DNA from: Bog-950 sp044228435
GTDB lineage: Bacteria; Bacteroidota; Bacteroidia; Chitinophagales; LD1
Length of the DNA stretch: 64,000 bases
Assembly (NCBI GenBank): GCA_044228435.1
Contig: JBGAUW010000001.1
Location: forward strand, 124,001 to 188,000
Reading direction: 5' to 3'
Both the position numbers and the translations under genes were made by a program. Below are positions 46,906 to 55,936 of the stretch, one piece after another; position 1 is the first letter of the stretch; every line of letters begins with the position of its first letter. The notes below the pieces were generated by a model. That model was not told the origin of the DNA. It made no database searches and saw only the letters and a list, made by a program, of their open reading frames with translations.

Positions 46906-47340
46906 ATGGCAGTAAACCCAATACCTGAAGGTTACCATACCGTTACCCCTTACCTGCTGGCAACAGATGCCGATGGACTACTTGATTTTTTAAAACGCGC
47001 GTTAGGCGCCACAGTAAAAAACAGCCACAACGGCGCCGATGGCAAGCTAATGCACGCCGAACTTAAAATTGGCAACAGCATGCTTATGCTGGGCCAGGCA
47101 AATGGCCAATGGCCTGCTATGCCAGCTATGTTTTACTTGTATGTAGAGGACGTAGATAGCCTTTACCAGCAAGCGATTGAAGCAGGCGGTAAATCATTAC
47201 GCGAACCAACCAACGAATATTATGGCGACCGCTCCAGCGGCGTGCAGGATGCCTATGGCAACCAATGGTGGATTGCCACGCACGTGGAAGACGTTAGCGC
47301 CGAGGAAATGAAAAAAAGGCAAAGTGAAATGGGTAAATAA
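46906..47340 (+). CDS. VOC family protein (PhnB/glyoxalase-like)
   Basis: 144 residues, cytoplasmic. It has the two-module VOC fold with TVTPYLLATDADGLLDFLKRALGA at the start, MHAELKIGNSMLMLGQA, then MFYLYVEDVDSLYQQAIEAG and FGD-like YGDRSSGVQDAYGNQWWIATH at the end. This PhnB-like branch contains putative metal-binding isomerases or resistance proteins; the substrate is unknown. Confidence 0.88.
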   Translation: MAVNPIPEGYHTVTPYLLATDADGLLDFLKRALGATVKNSHNGADGKLMHAELKIGNSMLMLGQANGQWPAMPAMFYLYVEDVDSLYQQAIEAGGKSLREPTNEYYGDRSSGVQDAYGNQWWIATHVEDVSAEEMKKRQSEMGK

Positions 47341-47364
47341 CCCGGATATGTGAGCTTATAAAAA

Positions 47365-49248
47365 TTACTTAAGCTTTATAAGTTGTTTTACCATCCCGCC
47401 TTTACCATCTAACCTAAGGGTGTAAGCCCCTTGTTGCAGCAAGCCGGCATCTATTTTTACTATCTCAAAGGTTTTATCGCGCACCACAAAATCATTGCCA
47501 TATACTTTTCGGCCCTGCATATCAAACAGCTCCAATTTATGCTCTTTCATATCGCTGTTAAACAACGAAACGTTTAACTCATTGGTAAATGGGTTAGGAT
47601 ACACCACGGCGTTATCGGCTATGCGCAGCACTCCGCTATTATAGTTGGTTTTAAGAAAAAGATAAGCATTATAAAAGTTAGGTATGCCATAGCCAAAACT
47701 GCTATCGGGGGCCCAAAAGCGGTCGGCGCTTATTACAATGGCATCGTAAATATCGCGGGCGCTCTTCTCCGGAAAGGCGCTCCATAAACTAGCAGCGCAA
47801 CCTGCCATTATAGGACAACTGAACGAAGTGCCATTACTGTAACCTGTGGCGCCACCAGTAGTAATTACCGCCGAGTTGCTGCCCTGGGCGCAAATATCCG
47901 GCTTTACCCTTCCTACTGCATTTGGCCCGCGGCTGCTAAAGCCCGAAAGCCTGCGTGCAGAATCTACCGCACCAATGGCCAGCACACTATCGCCATCGGC
48001 CGGTGCAGCTATATAACGCCATTCTTTCTGCCCCTCGTTACCGGCTGAGTTAAGCACTAAAATACCTTTACCGAAAGCCATATTAGCAGCACGGGTAATT
48101 ACGGTTTTGTTGCCAGTTAAATCGGCATACGTGTGGCTGCCCAAATCGCCATCGAACTGGGTATAGCCTAAAGAAGTTGAAAATACCTGCGAACCAAAGC
48201 TATCGGCTGCCTCTGCCGCGGCAGCCCAATTGTATTCCTCCATTATCCATTCTCCACCGTCATCTTCAGTAGTAAACAAATAATAATCGGCCCCCGGTGC
48301 TGTTCCAATAAATCTATTGGGCAGGTTAGCCGCCATGCACGAAAAAGTATTTTCTCCGTGGCCGCCGTCGTTATATACGTTCCTTTCATTATTAACAAAA
48401 TCCCAGGTAGCCAGTATACGGGCTCTTACAGAATCATAAGCCTCGATATGGTCGGCCTGCGAAAAACCATTATCCATTACCGATATAGCAATACCCTGGC
48501 CGGTAAAGCCCATTTGGTGTAGCAGGTCGGCGTTTAGCATATTTATTTGGTGGTAGGCAACACCATATTTACTGGGGTAGGTAATACTTTGATTAACCTG
48601 CGGTTGAACCTCTTCAAACTTTCGTGCGCCCATAGCCGAGCGGCGTAAATCGTAGCGGATAAGAGCCATAGTATCTACAAAAGGCAAAGCCAAAATAGAA
48701 TCAATTTTATTTACGGTAACTACATCGTTCAGCCAAATAGTATCGTGCACATATACCTTACCAAAAGGTGGCACCACTGTATCGCGTACTATTTTACGCG
48801 AGCTGGTAGTATCGTTTCTAAAAGCATACGAGTTATTGCTTATATAGGCAATTTTATGAATGATAACAGAGTCGTAAATAACAGCCGAAAAAGAATCGGC
48901 CACAATAAGAGTGTCGCGAATAGAAGCAAAAGTATCAACTCGAATGGACAAAGCATCACTCATATCTACCACTACAGTATTCATCCATTTTAACCGGTGT
49001 TGCAGGTTTTGAATATAGGGACTTATACCACTAATATAGGTTTCCGAAATTGGCAGGTCTGTTTCGTTCAGCGGAATGTTTTGGCGCGTGCGCCTATCAA
49101 TAGAAGCCTGCGATAGAAACTGGGTAGGATTAGAAAGGCTGTAGCTATTGTTGTTCTTATCAGTAAATTTTACCCAGTACTTATTGCTTTGGGCAACACC
49201 AGTTGTTAGAGATATAGCGAAAAATACCAGCAAGAAAAAGTGTCTCAT
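47365..49248 (-). CDS. Subtilisin-like (S8) serine protease with T9SS sorting domain
   Basis: 627 residues: a signal peptide (MRHFFLLVFFAISLTTGVAQ), a long prodomain (about 21-225), an S8 catalytic domain and a type A sorting domain (VYPNPFTNELNVSLF to KQLIKLK). The catalytic residues are D259 (VMDNGF), H297 (GGHGENTF) and S475 (NGTSFSCP), with N404 of NSAGNEG as oxyanion-hole residue. The prodomain is unusually rich in Asp/Thr/Ile stretches. The enzyme should be exported by T9SS to degrade external proteins. No operon partner is evident. Confidence 0.93.
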   Translation of the reverse strand: MRHFFLLVFFAISLTTGVAQSNKYWVKFTDKNNNSYSLSNPTQFLSQASIDRRTRQNIPLNETDLPISETYISGISPYIQNLQHRLKWMNTVVVDMSDALSIRVDTFASIRDTLIVADSFSAVIYDSVIIHKIAYISNNSYAFRNDTTSSRKIVRDTVVPPFGKVYVHDTIWLNDVVTVNKIDSILALPFVDTMALIRYDLRRSAMGARKFEEVQPQVNQSITYPSKYGVAYHQINMLNADLLHQMGFTGQGIAISVMDNGFSQADHIEAYDSVRARILATWDFVNNERNVYNDGGHGENTFSCMAANLPNRFIGTAPGADYYLFTTEDDGGEWIMEEYNWAAAAEAADSFGSQVFSTSLGYTQFDGDLGSHTYADLTGNKTVITRAANMAFGKGILVLNSAGNEGQKEWRYIAAPADGDSVLAIGAVDSARRLSGFSSRGPNAVGRVKPDICAQGSNSAVITTGGATGYSNGTSFSCPIMAGCAASLWSAFPEKSARDIYDAIVISADRFWAPDSSFGYGIPNFYNAYLFLKTNYNSGVLRIADNAVVYPNPFTNELNVSLFNSDMKEHKLELFDMQGRKVYGNDFVVRDKTFEIVKIDAGLLQQGAYTLRLDGKGGMVKQLIKLK

Positions 49249-49293
49249 AATATCCTTAATTCATAGTATCTCTATCAACGCAGGCAGCAGGGC

Positions 49294-50013
49294 TTAATTG
49301 TGCTCAACCATGCGCATTTTCAAACTAAAGCCTTTCCACTTTGTTGCAAACCACGATCCTGCCTCTTGCTTATTTTTCATTTCCCATTCCTGGTAAACCA
49401 TACCCAAATTTTTCACATAAACCTCTTTACGTAAATGCTTATAGGTAAAAATAGAGTCGGCTACGTTCGTAACCAGCAGGGCGCTATCAAAGCTAAAGCC
49501 ATTAATGGTATAAGGCACATCTACTCCCTCATATACCGATTCCCAGTTTTTATAGGCTAAAAACGGCTCATTTCCCGAGGCTATATATAAGTTACCGTTC
49601 CAGGTAGCATCCTGCTGCGGTGGAAAAATAAGTTTTATAAACCGCAGGTCGTCTTCTACTTGCTGGGCATTGGTTACATTTTTTTTGGCATACCACTTAC
49701 GGTAAAACACCCACGGAGAAGAGGTATTTTCGCGGCGGTGAATCGAAACCTCGTAGCTAAGTTCATTTTGGTTATCGTAAAAGGTATCGCCTACCTCGTA
49801 CTTTAACTGGTAGTAAGCCGTATCCTTAATCCCATCATCGTTATAGCAATAAATAGAATCTACATCGTAGGTTATGTAGCGGCCCGAATCCAGCGGAAAA
49901 TATTCGTACTTGTAATCGCCCAAAAAAGTTTCGGGTTCGTTTTTACAACCCGGTAAAAGCCAGGCCAAACCAAGTAAAATCAATGCAGTAGCAAGCGTTT
50001 TATTTTTTCTCAT
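49294..50013 (-). CDS. Lipoprotein of unknown function
   Basis: 239 residues with a lipoprotein signal peptide (lipobox LPGC, C23). The mature protein is rich in Tyr, Asp and Trp (FPLDSGRYITYDVDSIYCY, YEGVDVPYTINGFSFDSALL), a beta-barrel-like pattern; no family is recognised. Its ATG overlaps the mnmA stop by 4 bases (ATGA), which shows translational coupling, though no functional link to tRNA thiolation is evident. Confidence 0.8.
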   Translation of the reverse strand: MRKNKTLATALILLGLAWLLPGCKNEPETFLGDYKYEYFPLDSGRYITYDVDSIYCYNDDGIKDTAYYQLKYEVGDTFYDNQNELSYEVSIHRRENTSSPWVFYRKWYAKKNVTNAQQVEDDLRFIKLIFPPQQDATWNGNLYIASGNEPFLAYKNWESVYEGVDVPYTINGFSFDSALLVTNVADSIFTYKHLRKEVYVKNLGMVYQEWEMKNKQEAGSWFATKWKGFSLKMRMVEHN

Positions 50014-51113
50014 ACAATGTTGAAGTTAGAAAAAATAACGCCACCTCCAATCACATCATTTTGTTCATAAAATACGGCGCTTTGCCCCGGTGCAATAGCC
50101 GATACTTTTGTAGTAAACTCCACTTTCACTCTATCGCCTACCTGGTATAGCAGGCTATCTTCTCCATCATGCTTATAACGCACCTTAGTTAAGGCGGGCA
50201 TAGCACCGTCTATTTTTTCATACTTCTGCAGGTTAAGCTTGCCCACCCACATGCCATTGCGTTGTAAATCTTCTTCTTCGCCCAGCACAACTGTATTGGT
50301 ATCGGGGTTAATTTCGGTTACAAACTTAGGGGTGCCAAAAGCCATACCAAGGCCTTTGCGCTGGCCTATGGTATAAAACGGATAGCCCTGGTGCTTGCCT
50401 ATAACCTTACCGGTAACATCGGTAAAGTTGCCCCCCTGCACCTGCCCTTCAAGTTCGGGTAAGCGACGCTTTAAAAAGCCCCGGTAATCATTATCGGGCA
50501 CAAAGCATATTTCGTAACTCTCGCCCTTGTTGGCCAGGTCTATATAACCCATGTCGCGGGCCATTTGCTTAATAGCAGGTTTATGAAAGCCCCCTACCGG
50601 AAACATAGTGCGGCTAAGGCATTGCTGGCTTACGCCCCACAGCACATAGCTTTGGTCTTTATTCTCATCAAGCCCTTTGCTTATTACAAAGCGCTCGTTC
50701 TCTTTTCTAAGCTTTGCATAATGGCCGGTGGCTATAAACTCGCAGTCCATTCTATCGGCGCGCTTTAAAAGGGCTTCCCATTTTATGTGCGTATTGCACA
50801 GCACGCAGGGGTTAGGTGTGCGGCCCGCTACATACTCGTTTACAAAATTATCAATTACAAAATCGCCGAACTCTTCGCGTATATCAATAATGAAGTGGCT
50901 AAAGCCCAAATCGACAGCTACCTGGCGGGCATCGTTAATGGAATCGAGGGAGCAGCAACCGGTTTCTTTTTTGTTCCCTCCGCTACTGGCATAATCCCAT
51001 GTTTTCATGGTTATACCTATTACTTCATATCCCTGTTCGTGCAACATTACGGCCGTAACGGTTGAATCTATACCGCCACTCATTGCCACTAAAACCTTTC
51101 CTTTTTTACTCAT
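50010..51113 (-). CDS. mnmA: tRNA-specific 2-thiouridylase
   Basis: 367 residues from ATG 51113 (MSKKGKVLVAMSGGIDS); a GTG at 51128 is in frame but less likely. MnmA adds sulfur to U34 of tRNA-Lys, Glu and Gln. The P-loop SGGIDS is at 12-17; the two catalytic cysteines are in NPCVLCN and SYEICFVPD. The C-terminal domain has FYTIGQRKGLG. It begins a two-gene unit with the coupled lipoprotein. Confidence 0.97.
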   Translation of the reverse strand: MSKKGKVLVAMSGGIDSTVTAVMLHEQGYEVIGITMKTWDYASSGGNKKETGCCSLDSINDARQVAVDLGFSHFIIDIREEFGDFVIDNFVNEYVAGRTPNPCVLCNTHIKWEALLKRADRMDCEFIATGHYAKLRKENERFVISKGLDENKDQSYVLWGVSQQCLSRTMFPVGGFHKPAIKQMARDMGYIDLANKGESYEICFVPDNDYRGFLKRRLPELEGQVQGGNFTDVTGKVIGKHQGYPFYTIGQRKGLGMAFGTPKFVTEINPDTNTVVLGEEEDLQRNGMWVGKLNLQKYEKIDGAMPALTKVRYKHDGEDSLLYQVGDRVKVEFTTKVSAIAPGQSAVFYEQNDVIGGGVIFSNFNIV

Positions 51114-51163
51114 ACCAGCCTTGCCCACGGTTGAAGGCCGGGGGGCTTTTTTTAATTAGTATG

Positions 51164-51171
51164 CAAAGATA
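51164..51171 (-). promoter_or_regulatory. Candidate -7 element of mnmA
   Basis: Minus-strand TATCTTTG fits TAnnTTTG exactly and lies about 50 bases upstream of the mnmA ATG. Between it and the gene is a run AAAAAAAGCCCCCCGGCC. Confidence 0.4.
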
Positions 51172-51277
51172 AGTGAACTGTTTAAGAATGTTGCATTACT
51201 CATTAGCCATTGCAAAATTTAATAAAATGGCTACTTGAAGCCAATGAAAAAACCAGATGTAAATGATTAAAAGGAGT

Positions 51278-51382
51278 TGTTAAAATAAAATCATGGTTAA
51301 CACTTTTCACGATGTTAACCTTTTAAATACTTAAAAATCAATACTTTATTTTTTGCGTGTTAACCATGATTTTATTTTAACA
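51278..51382. repeat. Pair of 26-bp perfect inverted repeats
   Basis: Bases 51278-51303 are the exact reverse complement of 51357-51382, separated by 53 bases. The arms contain TGGTTAACA, and a third GTTAACC copy sits between them (51314-51320). The element fills the divergent gap between mnmA and the YCII gene. No transposase, target-site duplication or T-run is seen. Confidence 0.85.
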
Positions 51383-51438
51383 CATAACCATAAAAAATAT
51401 ACAGCGCATATTTCTGCTTCTTTTACTTTAGCTTCTAT

Positions 51439-51747
51439 ATGCAATTCATCTACATTCTTCAGCTAACTGAACCCTACACTAAACAAGAAAACTGGACAGA
51501 AGATGCCAACCGCATTGTTGGCGAACACTTTAATTATTTAAAGGGCTTGTATGAAGCGGGTGTGGTAAAATTTGTAGGTAAAACGGAATATGATATAGAC
51601 CACCCTGAAAACCGCGGCATATCAATATTTGAAGCAGAGAATGAAGAAAAAGCAATTGAAATAATGCGCAACGACCCTTGCGTTGTAAACGGAGTTATGA
51701 CGGCTAAAGTACATCCCTTTAGGGTGATTTTTAACTCCGGTGGATGA
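51439..51747 (+). CDS. YCII-related domain protein
   Basis: 102 residues, cytoplasmic. The dimeric alpha/beta-barrel YCII fold is suggested by MQFIYILQLTEPY, GEHFNYLKGLYEAGVVKFVG, GISIFEAENEEKAIEIMRNDP and the ending GVMTAKVHPFRV. The family has no generally known reaction; some members bind small ligands or degrade chlorinated compounds. It starts 56 bases after the inverted repeat pair. Confidence 0.82.
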   Translation: MQFIYILQLTEPYTKQENWTEDANRIVGEHFNYLKGLYEAGVVKFVGKTEYDIDHPENRGISIFEAENEEKAIEIMRNDPCVVNGVMTAKVHPFRVIFNSGG

Positions 51748-51951
51748 AACTGCAATCGAGCAGCATTCTGAAGGTTAATCCGGATAAAAAGTTTACCCCA
51801 CCTACATAAAAAAAATACAGCCGCCGGGCTGAATATAAAATTGGAATAATTAATATTTATTTGACCCCTGGGTCATTCTTCGTAAGTGGTATAAGTGCCT
51901 GGATGAATGATCGTAGTGATAAAATCTATTTTCGCCATTAAACTAAAGACC

Positions 51952-53388
51952 ATGAAACAAGTTTTGCTTTTACCCTTACTTTTAATTAGCCAGTATTTTT
52001 ATGGACAGTCTCCCCAACTTGTTACTAAATGGAGCGAGATACATGCTTTTAAAGGTGTAGGGGGCAATGTTTACTCTGGTTTAATTGGCACTACACTTAA
52101 CCATTATTACTATGCTGAAGTAAATACGCTTGGCAAACCCGAACTAGTTACTTACGACTATAACCATAAGCCAGTGAAAAGAGGTGATTTGGAAATATCG
52201 GTAAACGGAAACAGAGCGCAGATAAAAGCAGTTAAAACTACAAGGAATAATGCCTATGCTTTTTCTGAATACGATGATAATTTAAAAGACGTAGGATACA
52301 TTTATGCTCACAAAATATCGGCTGACGGAAAAATTGACCCGGGGGCAACTGTAATACTTGATAAAAGCAAAAAGATGTCGCTCAGTTCCAACAACCGGGT
52401 AGTGCAATCATTAGTTGGCGGACAGGGAAGCAGTATTAGATTATTTGAAAGCCCTGATTCAAGCTTGCTGGCAAACATTGCAACTTCAAGTGCCGGCTCA
52501 GGCCTTCTTTACCTAACCGTGTTCGATGAAAGTTTGAATAAAAAATGGGAAAGGGAAATAGCGCTATCATCAAAATTTGCCGAAAAGGAATTATCGATTA
52601 CAGATCCATACTTAGCTAATGACGGTAGAGTATTTTTTATAGGAACTGCTTCCGACAAAAATTATCGTCACAAAAAAATAACCGGCACTTTGCATCCGGT
52701 ACTTTTTATAGCAGATGACAAGGGTATTAAAGAAATAGACCTTGATTATTCACCTAAAGTTGCTATCGAGGGGATTCAAATAATATCAGTAAACGGCAAT
52801 GAAGTAATACTGGGCGGCCTTTATAATATAGAATACGACTGCGGCGGAGGAGCCGTTGTTATAAAGGCTGATATTGAATCGGGTAAAATTGTTTCTTATA
52901 AAGAACAACCTATAAAAATTGAGGATTTAGATTTTGGCAAAAAATCAATGAAAAAGAAGGGATGCGTGGAATGGACCTATTTAGTTGATTGCACCACATT
53001 AAGTGATGGTACTATAATCATTTCGGCTGCTCAGGGGCTTTCATCACAAACTTATGATAAACTCTTTTTTGCTTTTGCTAATGATTTGACGCCCAAATAT
53101 ACTTTTGGAATGAAAGGCTGGGCATCAAGCGGCCCTTCGCCAGCTACTATACCACTTGGTAACAATTACGCTATTATTTACGTTGATAATGAATCCCGCA
53201 ACAACGTATTGGCTATTTTTGTAAATGAGAAAGGCGAAAAAAGTGAACCACACAAATTACCCTGCCCAAAGATGTTTCTGGACTATGTAAAAAAAATAGA
53301 TAACAAGAGAATTTTGGTTACTACTACAGGAGGAAATGTAGGCGTTGTAAAAGGCAACTACCAAATTGGAGTGTTAACGGTGAAGTAA
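51952..53388 (+). CDS. Secreted protein of unknown function
   Basis: 478 residues from ATG 51952, which places a signal peptide (MKQVLLLPLLLISQYFYGQ) at the start; an ATG at 51907 would add a hydrophobic stretch before it. The mature protein shows repeating beta-strand units (GKPELVTYDYNHKPV, KKWEREIALSSKFAEKE, GNEVILGGLYNIEYDCGGG) that suggest a beta-propeller, but no family is recognised. There is no T9SS domain. It is a single gene. Confidence 0.75.
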   Translation: MKQVLLLPLLLISQYFYGQSPQLVTKWSEIHAFKGVGGNVYSGLIGTTLNHYYYAEVNTLGKPELVTYDYNHKPVKRGDLEISVNGNRAQIKAVKTTRNNAYAFSEYDDNLKDVGYIYAHKISADGKIDPGATVILDKSKKMSLSSNNRVVQSLVGGQGSSIRLFESPDSSLLANIATSSAGSGLLYLTVFDESLNKKWEREIALSSKFAEKELSITDPYLANDGRVFFIGTASDKNYRHKKITGTLHPVLFIADDKGIKEIDLDYSPKVAIEGIQIISVNGNEVILGGLYNIEYDCGGGAVVIKADIESGKIVSYKEQPIKIEDLDFGKKSMKKKGCVEWTYLVDCTTLSDGTIIISAAQGLSSQTYDKLFFAFANDLTPKYTFGMKGWASSGPSPATIPLGNNYAIIYVDNESRNNVLAIFVNEKGEKSEPHKLPCPKMFLDYVKKIDNKRILVTTTGGNVGVVKGNYQIGVLTVK

Positions 53389-53436
53389 AAAGATATCCAT
53401 TTATCTGCGAGAGAAGTCCTGATAATTAGGAGTCGA

Positions 53437-53820
53437 TTAAAAATCGCCAAGACTATCTAATTCGCGCCGGTTCTTTTTAGTAGGCCGGCCCTGTTTGCTT
53501 TGGCGCTTGCCGGTAAATTCAACAAAAGCGGTTTTTTGTTTTTTATCAACCACTTCTGCCGGCGTATGGTCTATATAGTAATTAATAGCTTCGGAATATT
53601 GAACGCGTTTATCCAGCAGGCCGGTCACCTCTATTATCCAGTTGCGGGCCTCGGTTTTAACTTCAAACCGGTCGCCAATAGCGACTGGCTTAGCTGCTTT
53701 AACGGGGTCTCCGTTCCACTTAACCTTACCGGCATCTATAGCAGTGGCTGCCAGCGTGCGGGTTTTAAAAATGCGAATGGCCCACAGGTATTTATCAAGC
53801 CTTAATTTCTCCGAACTCAT
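53437..53820 (-). CDS. S4 domain RNA-binding protein (Hsp15-like)
   Basis: 127 residues. The S4 fold is at the N-terminus (RLDKYLWAIRIFKTRTLAATAIDAGKVKWNG), as in Hsp15 (HslR), which binds 50S subunits carrying a stalled nascent chain. The C-terminal half has a basic region (KRQSKQGRPTKKNRREL). Its start overlaps the end of the upstream gene by 26 bases, so the two are co-transcribed. Confidence 0.9.
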   Translation of the reverse strand: MSSEKLRLDKYLWAIRIFKTRTLAATAIDAGKVKWNGDPVKAAKPVAIGDRFEVKTEARNWIIEVTGLLDKRVQYSEAINYYIDHTPAEVVDKKQKTAFVEFTGKRQSKQGRPTKKNRRELDSLGDF

Positions 53821-55243
53821 TCTTTTTAGCAGTAGGTACTTCGCAAGGGTAATCGAACAGACAGTTTTCTTTTATTATATCTGCTACTGTATCGGGCACC
53901 ATTTCTTCCCATCCGGCTTCGCCGGTTTTTATCATTTGTATAACCTTAGGTGAGAATATCTGCAACACCTTTTCATCATAACCTTCAATATCAACCAAAA
54001 ACTCACTGTTTTTTAAATGCTGAAACAGCAGTTTTAAGTTATCGGGCACTTCCAGGTTATTGGTGGTAATTACCGGGCGGTTCTTTTCGGGCTGGTAAGG
54101 GTAAACCAGCATCCGGGTATTGTTCATAAATATCTCACCAAAGTAGTGCATTATTTCGCCGGGTGCGTTTTTGTAATACTTCTCATTAAACAGCTCCACT
54201 ATATTTAATATACCCAGTATAATACCAATGCTGTTAGGCTTACAACGGTTAAGGTAATTAACCAGTATATCGTGCTTGTGGCAATTGCTAATCATTACCG
54301 TATGGCCAAGACTGCAAAGTATATCGGCGCGGTCCAAAAAGTCCTTATTGTCAAACTCGCCGTCGCCCGATAGGTTGTTAAGCGTAATTTCAGAAAGCAC
54401 AATCAGGTTATCGGTATTGCCATGTTCTTTCTTATAATATTCGACCCCGCAGCGCATCATATCTTCGTTTACCTTGGTAACCGGACGGAACCTTCCGCGC
54501 ATGCATAAAATGTTCTTTTTGTACAGAATATCTTTAGGCTGATACACTTCCTTATCGGCTCCAAAAATGGTTCCGTCGGTAAACTTTTTCTTTACCAGTT
54601 CCAAAGCCAAAATACGGTTATCAACCTTCTTAAAATCCGGGCCTTTTACCCTTATCATGTCTATCTCCAGCTGGTCGGTAGCCAGGTTATCCATTAGTGA
54701 GTCTATAAAATCTTCCAGTTGGTCGTAATACCAATAGCAGGCAAAAAGCAGGTTGGTGCCTACACCGCCTAAAACCCTTTGCTGGTAAAGACTATCTACC
54801 CCTTTAAGGCGAACGTGTATAATCACTTCATTGGGTTCCGAATCCGGCCTTAGCTGAAACTTTACACCCATCCAACCGTGCGGGTCGTTATCTTTTTTAT
54901 AGTTGAGGGTAGTGCAGGTATTAGAGTAAACAAAAAAACGTTTCTTCTTATATTTTTCGTCGGTTAAGCGCTGCTCTAAAAGGCTGTATTCGTGGTCCAG
55001 CATTTTGTGCAAGCGGTTTTCGCTCACGTAACGGCCCGAACCATCGGCACCATAAATAGCATCGGAGAAAGTCATATCGTAAGCGCTCATAGCCTTGGCC
55101 ACGGTGCCCGAAGCGCCACCTACCTGGAAGAAGTTGCGCACCACTTCCTGCCCTGCTCCAATTTCGGCAAAGGTTCCGTAAATGTTCTGATCTAAGTTAA
55201 TGCGTAGCGCTTTGCGCTTAATCGATATTATTTCGCGTTCCAT
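53795..55243 (-). CDS. Conserved Bacteroidota protein of unknown function
   Basis: 482 residues, cytoplasmic, starting MEREIISIKRKALRINLD. Notable conserved-looking stretches are YGTFAEIGAGQEVVRNFF, GGASGTVAKAMSAYD, YSNTCTTLNYKKDNDPHGW, and PGEIMHYFGEIFMNNTRM. I recall proteins of this kind in many Bacteroidota, sometimes labelled nicotinate-nucleotide adenylyltransferase or TonB-related, but I see neither an HxGH nucleotidyltransferase motif nor any TonB-receptor feature, so these names are not supported. It overlaps the S4 gene by 26 bases. Confidence 0.7.
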   Translation of the reverse strand: MEREIISIKRKALRINLDQNIYGTFAEIGAGQEVVRNFFQVGGASGTVAKAMSAYDMTFSDAIYGADGSGRYVSENRLHKMLDHEYSLLEQRLTDEKYKKKRFFVYSNTCTTLNYKKDNDPHGWMGVKFQLRPDSEPNEVIIHVRLKGVDSLYQQRVLGGVGTNLLFACYWYYDQLEDFIDSLMDNLATDQLEIDMIRVKGPDFKKVDNRILALELVKKKFTDGTIFGADKEVYQPKDILYKKNILCMRGRFRPVTKVNEDMMRCGVEYYKKEHGNTDNLIVLSEITLNNLSGDGEFDNKDFLDRADILCSLGHTVMISNCHKHDILVNYLNRCKPNSIGIILGILNIVELFNEKYYKNAPGEIMHYFGEIFMNNTRMLVYPYQPEKNRPVITTNNLEVPDNLKLLFQHLKNSEFLVDIEGYDEKVLQIFSPKVIQMIKTGEAGWEEMVPDTVADIIKENCLFDYPCEVPTAKKNEFGEIKA

Positions 55244-55443
55244 ATTTCGAAATTAGTAATTAGCTTAGTTATAACGCTTCTGTAACGTTAAGAGTTATGA
55301 AAAACAACAATAAAATTGTATAAAAGACTGGAAAAAGGGGCATGGGGTGGTATCTAACTAATATAAAGTGAGCCGGATTGATAAAGATCCAAAAACAAGG
55401 GCCGCTTAAAACTACAAAGCCCCTCAGGTTATGAGAGGCTTTT

Positions 55444-55517
55444 GTGACCCGGATTGGATTCGAACCAATGACCCTCCCGATTAAAAAATCGGGATGCTCT
55501 ATCCAATGTTCCCTACC
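55444..55517 (-). pseudogene. Degenerate tRNA-Arg-like copy (inverted)
   Basis: On the minus strand 33 bases (55444-55476) are identical to the 3' part of the tRNA-Arg gene at 55784-55816, including variable loop, T arm, acceptor strand and discriminator base. A further block GGATAGAGCATC (55493-55504) is also shared. The anticodon region is 3 bases too long and forms TCCCGATT/AATCGGGA with a T4 loop; the D stem and 5' acceptor strand do not pair properly. It is therefore a tRNA remnant, not a working tRNA. Confidence 0.75.
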
Positions 55518-55724
55518 CATACTTATCAGAGACTAAACATATTTCCTACTTTTCATTGTATTAATCACATCCTCCCTTTGCTGGCTTGTGACATAGTTTT
55601 ATGCAGCATACAATGAAATGACCCGAATATTACAATAATTATACTTCGAACATGGAAGTTATGACTTCAAATGGCCTTCGAAACATAATGATATAACAAC
55701 AAAGCAAAAAGTCGGCAAAATTTT

Positions 55725-55732
55725 TATTTTTG
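55725..55732 (+). promoter_or_regulatory. Candidate -7 element of tRNA-Arg
   Basis: TATTTTTG fits TAnnTTTG exactly, 9 bases before the first base of the tRNA. Confidence 0.45.
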
Positions 55733-55741
55733 CGCCGCTCT

Positions 55742-55815
<74 letters not shown>

Positions 55816-55936
55816 CTTTTAAACGCCTTGAACCTATTCAGGGCGTTTTGCTTTTTATGCAACCGTAGAGCCGGATAGCGAATTAAAAACATTTACCCTT
55901 ACCATTTTGTTATATTCGAATTACCAAAACTACCCT

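Noticed and set aside
55269..55520. 83-residue minus-strand frame over the tRNA-like fragment
   Set aside because: It is largely the translation of the degenerate tRNA and its flank.
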